A stretch of DNA of 64,000 nt from Hyposmocoma kahamanoa (GCF_003589595.1 NW_020653766.1:651392-715391); one strand, 5' to 3'. Counted from the stretch's first letter, positions 40,501-45,670 are shown. Program-made: numbers and translations. Notes: generated from the sequence alone by a model not told the origin.

Positions 40501-43500
40501 CTGTCCATATAAATGCACAAAGTATTCCTGCCCATTATACTGATTTGGTGAGCACTTTCTCAAATAATAGGAATATTCACGCAATCTTAGTTTCGGAATC
40601 TTTTTTAAAAACATGTCTCCCTTCGTCTCTCTACGAGCTTCCTGGTTTCCATCTCATCCGCAATGATAGGACTGCTAAGAGTGGTGATGGGGTTGCTATA
40701 TACCTTAAGAGTAATCTTCCTTTCAAAATCCCCTTCTCCTTATTCTGAATCATGTGAGCATCGTTTTGTAGAAGTTCTTTCGGGCCATCAGAAGCTCCCT
40801 TTGGGAGTTTTCACAGTCCAAATCTACATATTGATTATTTTAGTAAATTTGACACTTTATTGAAATATTTCGCAACCACGATTCATTATATAATATGGGT
40901 GATTTTAACACCTGCCTGATTAAACACGACTCCCGTTCTGCTCGGCTTCGCTCAATCGTGGATTCTACTAAGCATTCTCCCATGTTCTTCAACGCACCAA
41001 TTTCCTGGATGCCAGCCATCTTTGTTGGACCTTATTAATTAACAAAGCGACCTCTCAAAGTTTCAGAAATCATTTTAGTACCTAAATCAAATATTTAAGT
41101 TGACATGTAAAAATATTTAAGATTATTTAATATTTCAGTTGACATGTACAATATTTAAGGTCATTTAATTGTATCACATTATCATTATCTAACATATCAG
41201 TTATATGCATCTTATATATACCATTCTAACACGCTTCCTTTTTCCTCTTCTGGAACATGTACGATACACGAACGTAGATTTTATAGGATTAGCACATTGC
41301 GCCATTGACCGGTTATTATGTCAATGTAACAGAAATGCATAAATTACGAAATGCACTTTAGTTCTAAAACTCACTTGCAAGCCATCGCACATTCCATCTA
41401 TCAATTATCATTTTAGTAGTTCTTTTAACAATAAATTTTCACATTTTATCAGAAGACTATCATAAAAGTGAACAAACCGGAACGGTTCTTTTTCCCTAAA
41501 ATATATTCTAATTACCATCATTTTGACCTCATTACCATCACTTAAAATAGCGATGGTAAACGAAGGTAGTGAAGAAGAAGGTAATGAGGTTTCTGACTGT
41601 TTTTAATTTTCTCTAAGATGATAAATAAATTTTGAGCTTTATGAACATTGTAAATTAGATAAATACTTACTGGTGTTGATAATTAACTACATCAGAAAAA
41701 ATATAAAAAATACTTACTTATAAAAATCGACGAAAGGAAAGAGAACGTATTCAAAATAATGTCCTCCTTCGGCACTTCACACGATTTTTTTTTACTATAA
41801 ACGAAACTTAGTCCTTGTCCATGTTCTATAGGTACCTGAAGGATGTGTATAGGGCAAAGTAGTGGTTTAACAACAAACACAACAAACAAAAGGTCATACA
41901 CAAACTCTCTCTCTTAGAGATACTTTCAAAGCGCAAGTAATTAAAAAAATAATTTGACAAAAGTTAAATTATTCAAATACTGTTGATGTTGTACAATTAA
42001 ATGAAATTGCATTATACGTATTCGATGTCCGTTAAATGTATTTATATATAAAGAAAGCATGTTTGAATTAAAAATTTAATTTTTCTATCATTTAACATTT
42101 ATCAGGAAAAGCAGGAAATGGACGCCGAAGGAGGTGAGATTTGAGAGAGTTTTTCAAGTTTATTTTATTAACAACGTTTCTGTAATCATAAGTACTACAT
42201 GCATGTTAGCAAGTAGCAACACACTCTTATTCGTCTCGTTTATTTTATATACGATGTACATATTCTATGAAAAAAACGTGAAATTTACATTGGACGCATA
42301 ATATGCACGAAATGGAAGAAACACCCTTCCAGGGGTTTACGCACTACCCATGAATATTTTACGCGCTCCACACTCTCGGGTCGTAAGCACATTTATTTTT
42401 GACAATAGACGCAATATTGTTGTTGCTTAATCGTCAAACTTAGTTCTCCCGTAGATTATAGGACGTGGCAAGGGGACGCTCACGATCATTAGTACTTATA
42501 TTGATTACGGAATCCTTGAAGGCAACAATCATATTGATCGAATGCAATCCACTTTCACGTCTAAGTTACAATGATCAAGAATGAAACTGCAATACCTTAA
42601 TGCTTTGATAATATCTTTTTCATCCAACCAACTGTATTTGGCGAAATCAAGGTGATTAGTCTTAAAATACTTGTTGTAGTCGTAGTGTCTTGCGGCACAC
42701 AAAATGAGATCGGTTGGTGCATGTATCTTTACGAATAGTAGTCGTTGATTCTTCTTTAGCTGTGAATTTGATTGCTTATCAACAATTTTGGCCAGTGCAA
42801 ATATTTAGTATAATCACACTTAACATTATTTTGTTTCCCTTGCAAAAAGTGATCGTTGAAATGGAATTTAATATTGAAACTAAACACTGAACTGTCTGTA
42901 CCATTCCGACCTATGAAACGTATACCGCTGAGAACGAGTCTTCTATTAGGAATATTGGGCTATAATCAAGCATTGGATTGGAGTGGATGGGAAAATTATA
43001 TTAAAAAAACAACCGAAAAGATATTTCGGTGGTTTTTAACGGTTATAACAAATATTAATTTGACAATCTCCGTTATAAACGAATTGAAAATAACTGTACA
43101 GTCCCCTGTTAAATCAAAACCACAACTTTTCAAGTTCTCTGTACTACTTCAAAACTCACCACACCAGGCTCGAGTTCTAACTCTAATCCAGCGTTTCGCA
43201 AGTTTAATAAGTACGTCCTCTTTATGCATTCCCTGTCATTATTATTGGAGTCGCTTATCACCAGAACCATATCAATGCGGCGCATCTGGTCTCTGAAGAA
43301 CGCGGTCAGACAAGGAACCTGCAATGACATTAGATGTTTTTTATTACTGCAATCAGAATACGTTTGAGATCAGAGATTACTATCTTCAAAGCGAGCATGT
43401 GTTCGAGTGAGATTGTGGACCAACTAAACTTAATTTATTAAGAAAAAATCAAATAACTTAAAATTGAGACTTAGAAAATGCCTTTTTGTTAACCGGAGTT

Positions 43501-44575
43501 CACAGCAGTAACTGAGCTACAGGATAATATTGTTCCTTCTTTCATCTCAATCAATCAACCAGCTTATACAGACCCGATAAGACAAGATAATTATCATAAT
43601 ACAATACCAATTTTAAAAGGACATGTATATTCAGTATTGATTATTAATATCTTTAATTGTTTAATTACTCACTCTATAGTCAATCAATTCAATGTTTCCA
43701 ACATTCTCCAGATAAAGCCATCCAAATGGAGTAACGCGAACTCCTATTGTATCCCTTCGTACTCCTTCGCTAAGATCAGTCTGAATAGCTTTATCGTGAT
43801 AAAACTGCCCAGCAAAATCAGCTGCCCCAGTATTTGTGTAATATGCACTGCAGCTAAAATCCTCGAAGCCAGTCAAGACCGGTACATATGCTTTTGAAGT
43901 AATAACCTTCCCCGCTTCTGGACCAGTAGACGGTATCTCAACATCACGCCCAAACACTTTCTGTAATTTGGGTTTTACAAGATACAAGTCATCTTTAATG
44001 ACTGCTTGGGGAATATGCGGTGTGGCGTCAGTTCGCCATATTGCAGTAGAGTTGTCCTCCCTTATCTCTGATAACCTCAATATCTGCATTTTGCATTTGT
44101 GTTGCTGTGGATTTGATAGCTCATCGTCATGATTCTCTGGACCGTTCCGGGGAATATGTTTACTTGAGCACGGAACACATGGATCAATCAAGTTGTTGGC
44201 TTGAAATAAACCTTTTAAAGAAGTGTTGGGAATAAAAAGTTCTGAGTCATTGATATTGGGTAGAGAATAAGCCGCTGTAGCTGGTTTGAGGTCTTTATGA
44301 GTCATCAAAGTATTTTCTTTTGGCAGTAAAGGTTCTGCTTTATCAAATTTAAACCTATGTGTTGCACTTTCTGATTTACTTTTGTATATTTCTTGTACGT
44401 CACCACCTGGCTCATCAAGTGACATGAAAGGAATCTCAGATGTACATAATGTTGTTCCAAGTTTGACCAGAGAAATTTTGGTCCATATCTTTCGGATCAT
44501 CGAGCCAAACTCATTTCTTTTTGTTGGAGTGAGCAGCTCCGGTATGTCAATATCTGATGTGCTATACCGGTACAT
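2913..44575 (-). CDS. Anoctamin (TMEM16) family membrane protein, 12 exons, 3' part outside window
   Basis: Exons (high to low): 44575-43673, 43318-43160, 42759-42596, 36912-36799, 35380-35275, 32758-32675, 26237-26116, 25627-25434, 20350-20260, 11374-11293, 9159-9001, 3383-2913. All introns start GT and end AG, and the phases match at every junction. The joined frame is open for 883 codons. Family marks in order: FFRDQMRRID and FVKIHAP (cytoplasmic dimerisation region), YPLHDG, IREYLGER followed by TM1, a CPKC motif in the first extracellular loop, TM2 with ARMWRRR after it, TM3, TM4, TM5 ending YVYFKG, then NCGML-C leading into TM6. Known anoctamins are Ca2+-dependent chloride channels or lipid scramblases. 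Their Ca2+-site helices (TM6-TM8) lie outside the window, so channel versus scramblase cannot be judged. The protein is divergent; I cannot name the subfamily. Exon 12 contains a LINE-derived in-frame segment. No stop or frameshift is seen, but expression is unproven. Confidence 0.88.
3160..3300 (-). repeat. LINE 3' UTR-derived segment inside anoctamin exon 12
   Basis: On the plus strand this stretch aligns with LINE 3' UTR copies at 46690-46792 and 48390-48480. One block, actgcgtctgtcaccttgag, differs at a single base from the copy at 46.7 kb, and the alignment continues past the ttacaggt and caccagaccctt blocks. It runs in the same orientation as the LINE transcript and the host gene, and is translated without stops as ...NEPKGSGDATD...LYLKVTDAVAVPRL. 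Confidence 0.8.
3640..4221 (-). pseudogene. LINE reverse transcriptase fragment with internal deletion
   Basis: 4221-3877 contains SSLGPDNFPAFILK and LALYNGEYPNQWK-TRVRPIPKS (RT motifs 1-2), ending SDYLNK stop. 3876-3640 restarts at VLYFDFRKAFDYIDNDVL (catalytic motif A) through SEVSQGSILGPF (motif B). About 70 residues between SDY and motif A are missing, and the FADD motif is lost to 3' truncation. Confidence 0.8.
4415..4530. repeat. Tandem duplication, 2 x 58 bp
   Basis: Blocks 4415-4472 and 4473-4530 are near-identical, both containing ccctcgaccgctctcaagga and ggccagcaatgcagcg. Differences are confined to the first ~12 bases. Confidence 0.9.
4859..5370 (-). pseudogene. LINE ORF1 remnant (PHD-like finger, coiled coil)
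   Basis: Frame 5370-5089 gives MTCGACRIELSVDEEFLQC...YACNN...WACPECTC, a PHD-like Cys/His finger. Frame 5083-4859 gives a helical stretch LEIQVLREQITNLIEQLADV. A frameshift near 5086 separates them. The C-terminal FP-like domain is not recognisable. Confidence 0.7.
5681..5908. repeat. Tandem duplication, 2 x ~114 bp
   Basis: aggtccgac recurs at 5691 and 5805, followed in both by gatggacgcgcagtcttacg and cccaagat/tccaagat blocks with scattered differences. It may be LTR or leader sequence of the neighbouring gag-bearing element, but no LTR ends could be fixed. Confidence 0.75.
6055..6973 (-). pseudogene. LTR-retroelement (Gypsy/insect errantivirus-like) gag remnant
   Basis: Two frames: 6973-6542 (upstream part, FQQIVPNINNLADQISG...) and 6522-6055, containing LKRFADGFSSTRLSTII and AIRAAVDEE, a gag block typical of 17.6/297-type elements, followed by an Asn/Arg/Gly-rich tail (NYNNGQSRGRSYQNN). 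The frame is broken near 6530 and no pol follows, so this is a dead fragment. Confidence 0.7.
6919..6950. repeat. AAT microsatellite
   Basis: About ten AAT units, in line with the gag-like frame, where it would read as a Leu run. Confidence 0.95.
7262..7425. repeat. Inverted-repeat (hairpin) element remnant
   Basis: gcgtcgtagcacgatgcgac at about 7312 is matched in reverse complement by the block around 7370-7390 (acgacgtcgtcgtgctacga), with a ~35 base spacer; both sides also carry tgtaagagc. Looks like a degraded hairpin-type MITE; ends and TSD not resolved. Confidence 0.6.
7437..7625 (-). repeat. LINE 3' UTR fragment (same family as in exon 12)
   Basis: Plus-strand blocks ctgtccataacagttgcagt, ctgccactgcgcctataacc, tttcaccagcatccttaccc and ttcaaaaccggaacacagta match the other dispersed copies. 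Lies in anoctamin intron 11. Confidence 0.8.
8189..8470. repeat. Dispersed repeat bounded by aaccgacttc / gaggtcggtt
   Basis: Starts aaccgacttc and ends gaggtcggttttttt, an inverted match of about 10 bases with one difference. The internal text (cgataattctggcatttgtg then aaccgatttt) resembles a very common lepidopteran repeat class. Class not certain. Confidence 0.55.
9001..9159 (-). CDS. Anoctamin exon 11 (TM3 end, TM4)
   Basis: 53 codons, phase 0 to 0. TTTGCAG acceptor and GTGAGT donor. Encodes the end of TM3 (IFCLIPLFIFAEM) and YFTLSFLGGLNALSTLIWEY in TM4, similar to the family's A--N------L block. Confidence 0.8.
9331..9558. mobile_element. hAT-type MITE, 228 bp, with perfect 8 bp TSD
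   Basis: Ends are inverted repeats of about 31 bases (cattgacttacaa...atgga...cgggtc) with 4 mismatches. The flanks are identical 8-mers AAGGATAC (9323-9330 and 9559-9566). An 8 bp TSD and CA-start ends fit hAT. It lies in anoctamin intron 10. A second copy is at 61627-62118. Confidence 0.92.
9567..10930. other. Unassigned intron 10 sequence
   Basis: No coding signal that holds up. Contains a T-rich run (10141-10188) and a moderately GC stretch (9944-10455) with no domain recognised; possibly an old LTR-element remnant. Confidence 0.4.
10935..11125 (+). repeat. LINE 3' UTR copy ending in A-rich tail
   Basis: Plus-strand order attacaggcacatgggacttg, gtctcaggtgaccgacgcaa, gtggcactgcaactgttatg, cacgacttgttcgtcccgtc, then an A-rich tail at ~11120. 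This is the full-sense version of the segment embedded in exon 12. Ends about 170 bases from exon 10. Confidence 0.85.
11293..11374 (-). CDS. Anoctamin exon 10 (TM3 start)
   Basis: One base plus 27 codons. TTTCAG acceptor, GTGAGT donor. Encodes EYEYSFDFEY then TVRRILVLILLTLF. Assigned by phase fit (2+1 with exon 9, 0 with exon 11) and a hydrophobic helix at the TM3 position; primary similarity is weak. Confidence 0.75.
11375..11949. other. Unassigned intron 9 sequence
   Basis: AT-rich, no ORF, repeat ends or RNA gene recognised. Confidence 0.4.
11950..12215. repeat. Dispersed repeat, copy 1
   Basis: Shares ordered blocks with 58365-58620: cctttagcc, cagtcttgtgagtct-like, ccttccgt-tgtcaccttag, atggt-acag-cttcc and an AT-rich segment ending in ggttagg-taggct. 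Same orientation in both. Class unknown. Confidence 0.7.
12811..12868. repeat. Near-perfect hairpin, 58 bp
   Basis: Outer arms gtggttcatgtcgcc (12811-12825) and ggcgacatgaaccac (12854-12868) are perfect complements; inner arms tatggtca (12830-12837) and tgaccata (12841-12848) are also perfect. Small 4-5 base bulges separate them. Confidence 0.95.
13201..13860. other. AT-rich spacer within plus-strand LINE remnant
   Basis: No ORF1 is recognisable here although the LINE's 5' leader lies at ~12763 and its endonuclease at ~13950. Confidence 0.4.
14128..14603. mobile_element. Solo LTR, 476 bp, inserted in LINE endonuclease
   Basis: Starts TGTGGCG and ends CTCCTACA (TG...CA), flanked by GACT (14124-14127) and GATT (14604-14607), a 4 bp TSD with one change. 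Removing it and one TSD copy restores the endonuclease frame SVRFINLFKSFNLINLFLE across the junction. No internal region, so a recombined solo LTR, probably Gypsy-type from the 4 bp TSD. Confidence 0.8.
15632..16491 (-). pseudogene. LINE reverse transcriptase fragment
   Basis: 16491-15880 is open for 203 codons with RT motifs in order: GCVRPLHKKG and NYRPITIL, DLIIDFSRAFDTLDH (motif A), TEGTAQGSVLGPL (motif B), QFADDTCL (motif C, the catalytic FADD). A frameshift at ~15900 leads to the thumb-like frame 15931-15632 (LQSGFNALVKWC). The YRPI, A, B and C motifs are all present, but flanking frames are dead. Confidence 0.88.
16538..16924 (-). pseudogene. LINE ORF2 linker fragment
   Basis: 129 codons open between endonuclease and RT (KNRNKYNVNYIQDKLRN-type text, VYHIINKMLDR). 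Matches the position of the endonuclease-RT linker that the plus-strand copy also retains (KTIWNIINKES). Confidence 0.6.
18060..19060 (-). pseudogene. LINE ORF1 remnant
   Basis: A Cys/His-rich piece (PECSRCDKIVHADVTCMKL) is followed by an acidic linker (PEDEDGDDESEPG) and a coiled coil (LESSLEFLSEQISTMELSI). Stops and frameshifts throughout. The C-terminal part is poorly preserved. Confidence 0.7.
19320..19600 (+). pseudogene. LINE RT C-terminal fragment, copy 1
   Basis: Translation across frames gives LRVQYNSAFRVL, MGLPRYCGASGMFAERRVD and TMRKRCTSLARRV, closely matching the fragment at 20432-20698. Confidence 0.7.
20260..20350 (-). CDS. Anoctamin exon 9 (TM2 end)
   Basis: Two bases, 29 codons, two bases. 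Acceptor TTTATAG, donor GTAAAC. Encodes ILFARMWRRRETYLYWLWEV, matching the family F-E-WKR---L-Y-WD- pattern. Confidence 0.9.
20410..21056 (+). pseudogene. LINE RT C-terminus with 3' UTR and ATT tail, copy 2
   Basis: 20432-20698 reads TLRVQYNNAFRMLLGLPRHC, SGMFAESRTDGFHAIMRKR and PIQAHWMKLHV, a non-LTR RT C-terminal region. The 3' UTR ends ccgaaataaagtattatt with an ATT repeat, a typical LINE tail. It begins ~60 bases from anoctamin exon 9, in intron 8. Confidence 0.75.
20725..20870. repeat. AT-rich minisatellite, ~17 bp period
   Basis: Seven or so degenerate units of attttcaattttataa, inside the 3' UTR of the LINE. Confidence 0.85.
21057..21640. other. Unassigned intron 8 sequence
   Basis: AT-rich. 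gggtaactcac (21259) and gtgagttacccg (21374) form an inverted pair ~100 bases apart, suggesting a small hairpin element. Confidence 0.35.
21647..21889 (-). CDS. Unrecognised 80-codon ORF
   Basis: ATG to stop with non-repetitive composition: KEPKDSCCNEIRNTALILAV, then a Cys pair (QLCNNCTIF) and a helical tail. I do not recognise the family. It could be a transposase scrap or a small host gene nested in intron 8. No splice sites or neighbouring coding sequence support it. Confidence 0.3.
   Translation of the reverse strand: MFSLDKEPKDSCCNEIRNTALILAVFWFDALEQLCNNCTIFKPLFLKSNVYHTLDVIKLHLQNHNILRERFTDSTKEFSR
21990..22965 (+). pseudogene. LINE ORF2 C-terminus plus the dispersed 3' UTR
   Basis: Frames with stops read TQVRSCMEYCSHLWDGSAKYQ, then HSLAHRRKV, RRTAGYHPYLVDIP-type text and IMRTAREWNSLPASVF, a lepidopteran non-LTR RT C-terminal signature. 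It runs straight into ctgccgccaagcggtaatgt, gtggcactgcaactgttagg, cacgacttgttcgtcctgtc and an A run at ~22958. This copy ties the dispersed 3' UTR family, including the exon 12 segment, to a LINE. Confidence 0.8.
23384..24775. mobile_element. Probable solo LTR, 1392 bp, with internal duplication and SINE
   Basis: Starts TGTTAGC and ends TTTACA, flanked on both sides by CAAT (23380-23383, 24776-24779). It interrupts the MADF relic: ...SYS, then N-LDKK in the 47 kb copy. An internal direct repeat shares aatttaagaggat-attaaacc at ~23450 and ~23655 and catattgtccgatcgag at ~23518 and ~23715. An AATAAA lies near the end. Confidence 0.65.
24354..24650 (+). mobile_element. tRNA-derived SINE (family S1)
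   Basis: Pol III promoter: A box in gtggccgaacggttaccatg, B box GGTTCGATTCC at ~24407. Body: tttgggtgtaatttgtaatt, ccatggcacccgcgacacag, cggggctatgt-gagtgtgtg, then ATT repeats. This copy has an extra tail ending gaaataaatgattattatt. TSD not seen. Confidence 0.88.
25060..25430. other. Unassigned intron 8 sequence beside exon 8
   Basis: AT-rich, with a duplicated taactcagcca block near 25313-25350. No gene or repeat end recognised. Confidence 0.35.
25434..25627 (-). CDS. Anoctamin exon 8 (extracellular Cys loop and TM2 start)
   Basis: One base, 64 codons, one base. Acceptor TTATAG, donor GTAAGT. It contains DLPVCPKCSDFAVCPF and NLC, matching the family CP-C----C-----L---C loop, then AIYNTFFTMLY, the start of TM2. 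Confidence 0.92.
26116..26237 (-). CDS. Anoctamin exon 7 (TM1)
   Basis: 40 codons plus 2 bases, TTTTTTAG acceptor and GTAAGT donor. IAFLFAFYGYYNKWLILPG matches the family's IA-YFA-LG-YT--L--PA pattern, the first transmembrane helix. Confidence 0.92.
26238..27180. other. Unassigned intron 6 sequence
   Basis: A duplicated tttagttcc block at ~26337 and ~26385 flanks gcacgtacggtttagaacag. Otherwise no coding or element signal found. Confidence 0.35.
27307..27335. repeat. Perfect short palindrome
   Basis: Arms agtactccatata (27307-27319) and tatatggagtact (27323-27335) with a 3-base centre, upstream of the BEL/Pao gag remnant. Confidence 0.95.
27440..29160 (+). pseudogene. BEL/Pao gag and protease remnant, split by a SINE
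   Basis: 27440-27650 gives gag N-terminal text with stops (DKWELEDSLSLLKSR). 27655-28179 is open: HIPEFHGNYNQWISFRDLY, MQHLKSKLKGESEKLVQHLA and WEILKNRYEN, the DUF1759-type gag core. After the SINE the frame resumes with zinc-knuckle Cys/His (QNCLLCKNND, KHCKICKEKHHTLLH) and a protease-like block RGSQVSLVTE, where the usual D-S/TG aspartate has become R. No RT follows. Confidence 0.82.
28357..28595 (+). mobile_element. tRNA-derived SINE (family S1), 8 bp TSD
   Basis: Full copy with A box, B box GGTTCGATTCC, ccatggcacccgcgacacag and ATT tail. Flanked by TACCTATA at 28349-28356 and 28596-28603. Removing it and one TSD rejoins the gag frame as NKYLYATRQNCLLCKN. Confidence 0.92.
29170..30590. 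other. Unassigned intron 6 sequence
   Basis: AT-rich. A run of related phrases (gtttctagataattt, gtagatagtttttagatca, tgtagacagtttttg) at 29245-29455 hints at an old internally repetitive element. No ORF. Confidence 0.35.
30600..31412. mobile_element. Non-autonomous hAT element, 813 bp, perfect 8 bp TSD
   Basis: Ends CAGTGTTGCCAAT and, inverted, CAGCGTTGCCAAT. Flanked by identical ATTGTATC at 30592-30599 and 31413-31420. Subterminal tgtggggaatt / tggggatttt phrases recur near both ends. No transposase ORF. Confidence 0.92.
31421..32045. other. Unassigned intron 6 sequence
   Basis: AT-rich with no coding signal beyond chance ORFs. Confidence 0.35.
32050..32172 (+). mobile_element. 5'-truncated SINE (family S1)
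   Basis: Begins at tttatttttctcgtgagttt and retains tttgggtgtaatttgtgatt, cacccgcgacacagggtgtc and gctatgttgagtgtgtgc, ending in A run; pol III boxes are missing. Confidence 0.85.
32675..32758 (-). CDS. Anoctamin exon 6
   Basis: 28 codons, phase 0 to 0. CAG acceptor and GTAAGT donor. Encodes LFERWVGYRNFW then QPFNTIREYLGER, corresponding to the family's W--W---QPL--IR-YFGEK segment that leads into TM1. Confidence 0.9.
33199..33334 (-). pseudogene. MADF-domain ORF fragment of the Harbinger-like element
   Basis: From ATG at 33334: MDSDEKFIYLVQKYDC, then SYSDKILR; a one-base loss shifts the frame and NNAWRKVSEEINLS follows in the next frame. The pattern (I-LV-KY--L----...Y-D----AW--I---) is a MADF domain. 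The frameshift makes it a relic. Confidence 0.72.
33468..33530. repeat. Short tandem repeat, ~20 bp period
   Basis: About three units of gcgcgagcattctcgagcat inside the Harbinger-like element. Confidence 0.9.
33663..33907 (+). mobile_element. 5'-truncated LINE 3' end, 245 bp, TSD TAAAT
   Basis: Ends aataaactattcttattctt with a TTATTC-type tail. Flanked by TAAAT at 33658-33662 and 33908-33912. Inserted inside the right terminal repeat of the Harbinger-like element. Confidence 0.85.
34230..34664. mobile_element. Probable hAT-like non-autonomous element, 435 bp
   Basis: Ends caatagagatgtgc and, inverted, tcgtagatatgtgc. Flanking 8-mers TTAGTCCG (34222-34229) and GTAGTCCG (34665-34672) differ at one base. 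The left flank has a tRNA-like A box (tggtctaatggttagtccg), so it may sit in an old SINE. Confidence 0.6.
34680..35270. other. Unassigned intron 5 sequence
   Basis: Includes (AAT)-rich tract at 34735-34765. Chance ORFs only. Confidence 0.35.
35275..35380 (-). CDS. Anoctamin exon 5 (PLHDG motif)
   Basis: One base plus 35 codons. Acceptor CCAG, donor GTAAGA. Contains ILDAYPLHDGPY, the hallmark anoctamin AYPLHDG motif, preceded by LLDQR as in GI--LL---. Confidence 0.92.
35487..35741. mobile_element. Palindromic MITE-like element
   Basis: A perfect 25-base inverted repeat starts aagcacgaaatccgtag (35506-35530) and is matched at 35697-35721. Outside it the inversion continues imperfectly (aacaccct / gggacacc). 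No ORF. TSD not resolved. Lies in anoctamin intron 4, ~100 bases from exon 5. Confidence 0.75.
36535..36759 (+). pseudogene. Gypsy-like LTR element leader and gag start
   Basis: ttggcgatcacagtgaaccc at 36541 resembles a Gypsy primer-binding site and leader. It is followed by a 56-codon ORF from ATG at 36589 (MSPSTTRISLPKAAINPE...) cut by a stop. The upstream ~600 bp (35900-36535), with AATAAATAAATA at ~36107, may be its LTR; the LTR start could not be fixed. Confidence 0.4.
36799..36912 (-). CDS. Anoctamin exon 4
   Basis: One base, 37 codons, two bases. TTTCAG acceptor, GTAAGT donor. Encodes FSTLERIDVVYKILLRTRFG, matching the family block F--A-R--VV-EIL-R--FG before the PLHDG motif. Confidence 0.9.
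37325..37480 (-). mobile_element. CR1/L2-like LINE 3' tail with hexamer repeat
   Basis: Minus strand ends ...ggaataaatgattatttgac followed by a GACTTT repeat (37329-37359). Same end structure as 63893-63965 (ttacacttgaaa block). Confidence 0.7.
37560..38200. other. Unassigned intron 3 sequence with a degenerate duplication
   Basis: caccctatacgcgg...gggactcgactcctgg (37598-37655) partly recurs at 37679-37750 (caccctatatgagc...ggaactcaactcctgg). No ORF. Confidence 0.45.
38206..38996. mobile_element. Non-coding DNA transposon, ~26 bp TIRs, TA flanks
   Basis: Left end ggggagcgtggggaaatggg and the inverse of the right end ggggaacgtggggtattggg are terminal inverted repeats; both flanks are TA. 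The motif aatgggagcc recurs at 38220, 38452 and 38480. No transposase. TA flanks suggest a Tc1/mariner-like or other TA-target family. Confidence 0.7.
39208..40090 (+). pseudogene. LINE reverse transcriptase fragment
   Basis: Read across frames: GVFCDLSKAFDCVHHDTL (motif A), a stop, YLRDRVQRVDVNG, NTGVPQGSILSPFLFLVYIN (motif B), IVLFADDTSSLF (motif C), then thumb text VVFLGIPLDAKLQWGPHI and FHSLMTYGILLWGN. Same general family as the fragment at 61345. 5'-truncated, several stops. Lies in intron 3. Confidence 0.88.
40341..41090 (+). pseudogene. LINE ORF2 endonuclease fragment
   Basis: Open frame 40341-40745 with NLNAVHINAQSIPAHYTDLV, ILVSESFLK and GVAIYLKSN, the AP-endonuclease start. Frameshifted continuation: NLHIDYFSKFDTLL and MGDFNTCLIKHDSRS (GDFN motif). 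Truncated near 41090. Confidence 0.8.
41100..42590. other. Unassigned intron 3 sequence
   Basis: AT-rich. caatatttaag / agttgacatgta phrases repeat two to three times at 41090-41165. No ORF or element end found. Confidence 0.35.
42596..42759 (-). CDS. Anoctamin exon 3
   Basis: 54 codons plus 2 bases. It contains LLFVKIHAPTDLILCAA, the family's F-KIHAP-E-L block, and ends ...KALR with the last codon split to exon 4. CAG acceptor; donor GTATTG is non-consensus after +2. Confidence 0.88.
43160..43318 (-). CDS. Anoctamin exon 2
   Basis: 53 codons, phase 0 on both sides (CAG acceptor, GTGAGT donor). It contains FFRDQMRRIDMVLV and ends in GLELELEPGV, the start of the conserved anoctamin cytoplasmic domain (family pattern FRDG-RRID-VLVY ... 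NL---GLELE). Confidence 0.88.
43673..44575 (-). CDS. Anoctamin exon 1 (first coding exon seen)
   Basis: 301 codons from an ATG at 44575 to a GTGAGT donor after ...IDYR (phase 0). It carries no recognisable domain and is rich in polar and proline residues, as expected for an N-terminal cytoplasmic tail. A possible acceptor (TTTACAG) leads into the same frame at 44596, seven codons before the ATG, so a further 5' exon could exist and the ATG may not be the true start. Confidence 0.75.
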
Positions 44576-44889
44576 AATGATTTGTTTTATTTCAATCTGT
44601 AAATTATTGTTATATTCTTATTACAATTATTTTTTTTCAGTTATTTTCCTTAAAACGGGCGGTCCATTGCGAAATAAAATCATTTAATACCACTTCATTG
44701 TATGTAGGACTTCGCTAAAATTACAACAAAATTACATAATAAATGAAATTATTTTTGTAACAAATCCTACATGAAAATTGTTTTTAATCTACCTGTCAAA
44801 TGATTGTCAAACGTCAACGGTGATGCTCGATTGTTCTTCAAGACTAACTTTTTTTGGATATCAAGAAGTAAGTTTCAGTAAGAAGATTA

Positions 44890-45140
44890 GTAGCAGTAGA
44901 GCTCCTTGTGAAAGGGTTCGTCGAAGGAAGTACTGCCACTTTACCTATTACTGCCGCCAAGCCGTAATGTGAGCATTACTATGTTTCGGTTTTGAAGGGA
45001 AAGGGTGCTGGTGAAACCACACGCTCATGAGACTTGTCAACAGATCTTTGTGATTTAAAGCTTTGAGTTACATTGCACCTGTTTTGGACAAGGCGTTGGG
45101 CTTAAGCATCTCGTCGATTGGTATGATAAAAAAAAAGATA
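44890..45140 (+). repeat. LINE 3' UTR copy with A tail
   Basis: Begins tagtagcagtagagctcctt, then ctgccgccaagccgtaatgt, aagggtgctggtgaaacc, and ends in a run of A. Located ~300 bases upstream of the anoctamin ATG, in the opposite orientation to the gene, so it could overlap its promoter. Confidence 0.82.
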
Positions 45141-45599
45141 AACAGAAGCATTTCCGATATTTGCCCTGAAAGTATTATTTTCACACTAAACCCAAGTGTT
45201 CAGTTGGCCATTTTTCGTCTTCACAATATAATGTTTGCCATCGTGGTGAAAGGATTTGCCAATCGGCGTAAGGTACTCGCCGATTGTTGCTCAGACCTTT
45301 TTATCTCACACCACTATTGTTACTAAACACCGTGTAGAACTTATATTTTAAGAAACGGCGGACTATCATTATTATTATTATTATTAAAAATCACATCCAC
45401 ATTTTTACAATAATATAACTTAAATTTTAAAAATCCTGATTCAATACAGCGTTGTCCAAAAATCAGTAAAGTTACCAGCCGTAGCCTACTCATCGGGATC
45501 AATTCTATGACCCCATAACCACTATAGATCTGCGGTAAGTAGTCGAGAAGTTGTATAGTCTGCACAGTGTCTTAAATTGCAACTTCAGATCAAAGTTAC

Positions 45600-45670
45600 C
45601 ACACTTTTTTTTATAATATCAAGTGACGGGACGAACAAGATCATGCACCTGATGGTAAGCTTTACAAATG
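45600..45670 (-). repeat. LINE 3' UTR terminal fragment
   Basis: ttttttttataatatcaagt, gacgggacgaacaag, gatggtaagc: the reversed last ~70 bases of the dispersed 3' UTR. Confidence 0.7.

Noticed and set aside
42856..43296. 146-codon plus-strand ORF
   Set aside because: It overlaps anoctamin exon 2 on the opposite strand and has no domain; a shadow of the real exon.
43637..43897. Plus-strand ORFs opposite anoctamin exon 1
   Set aside because: Antisense shadow of the 301-codon exon.
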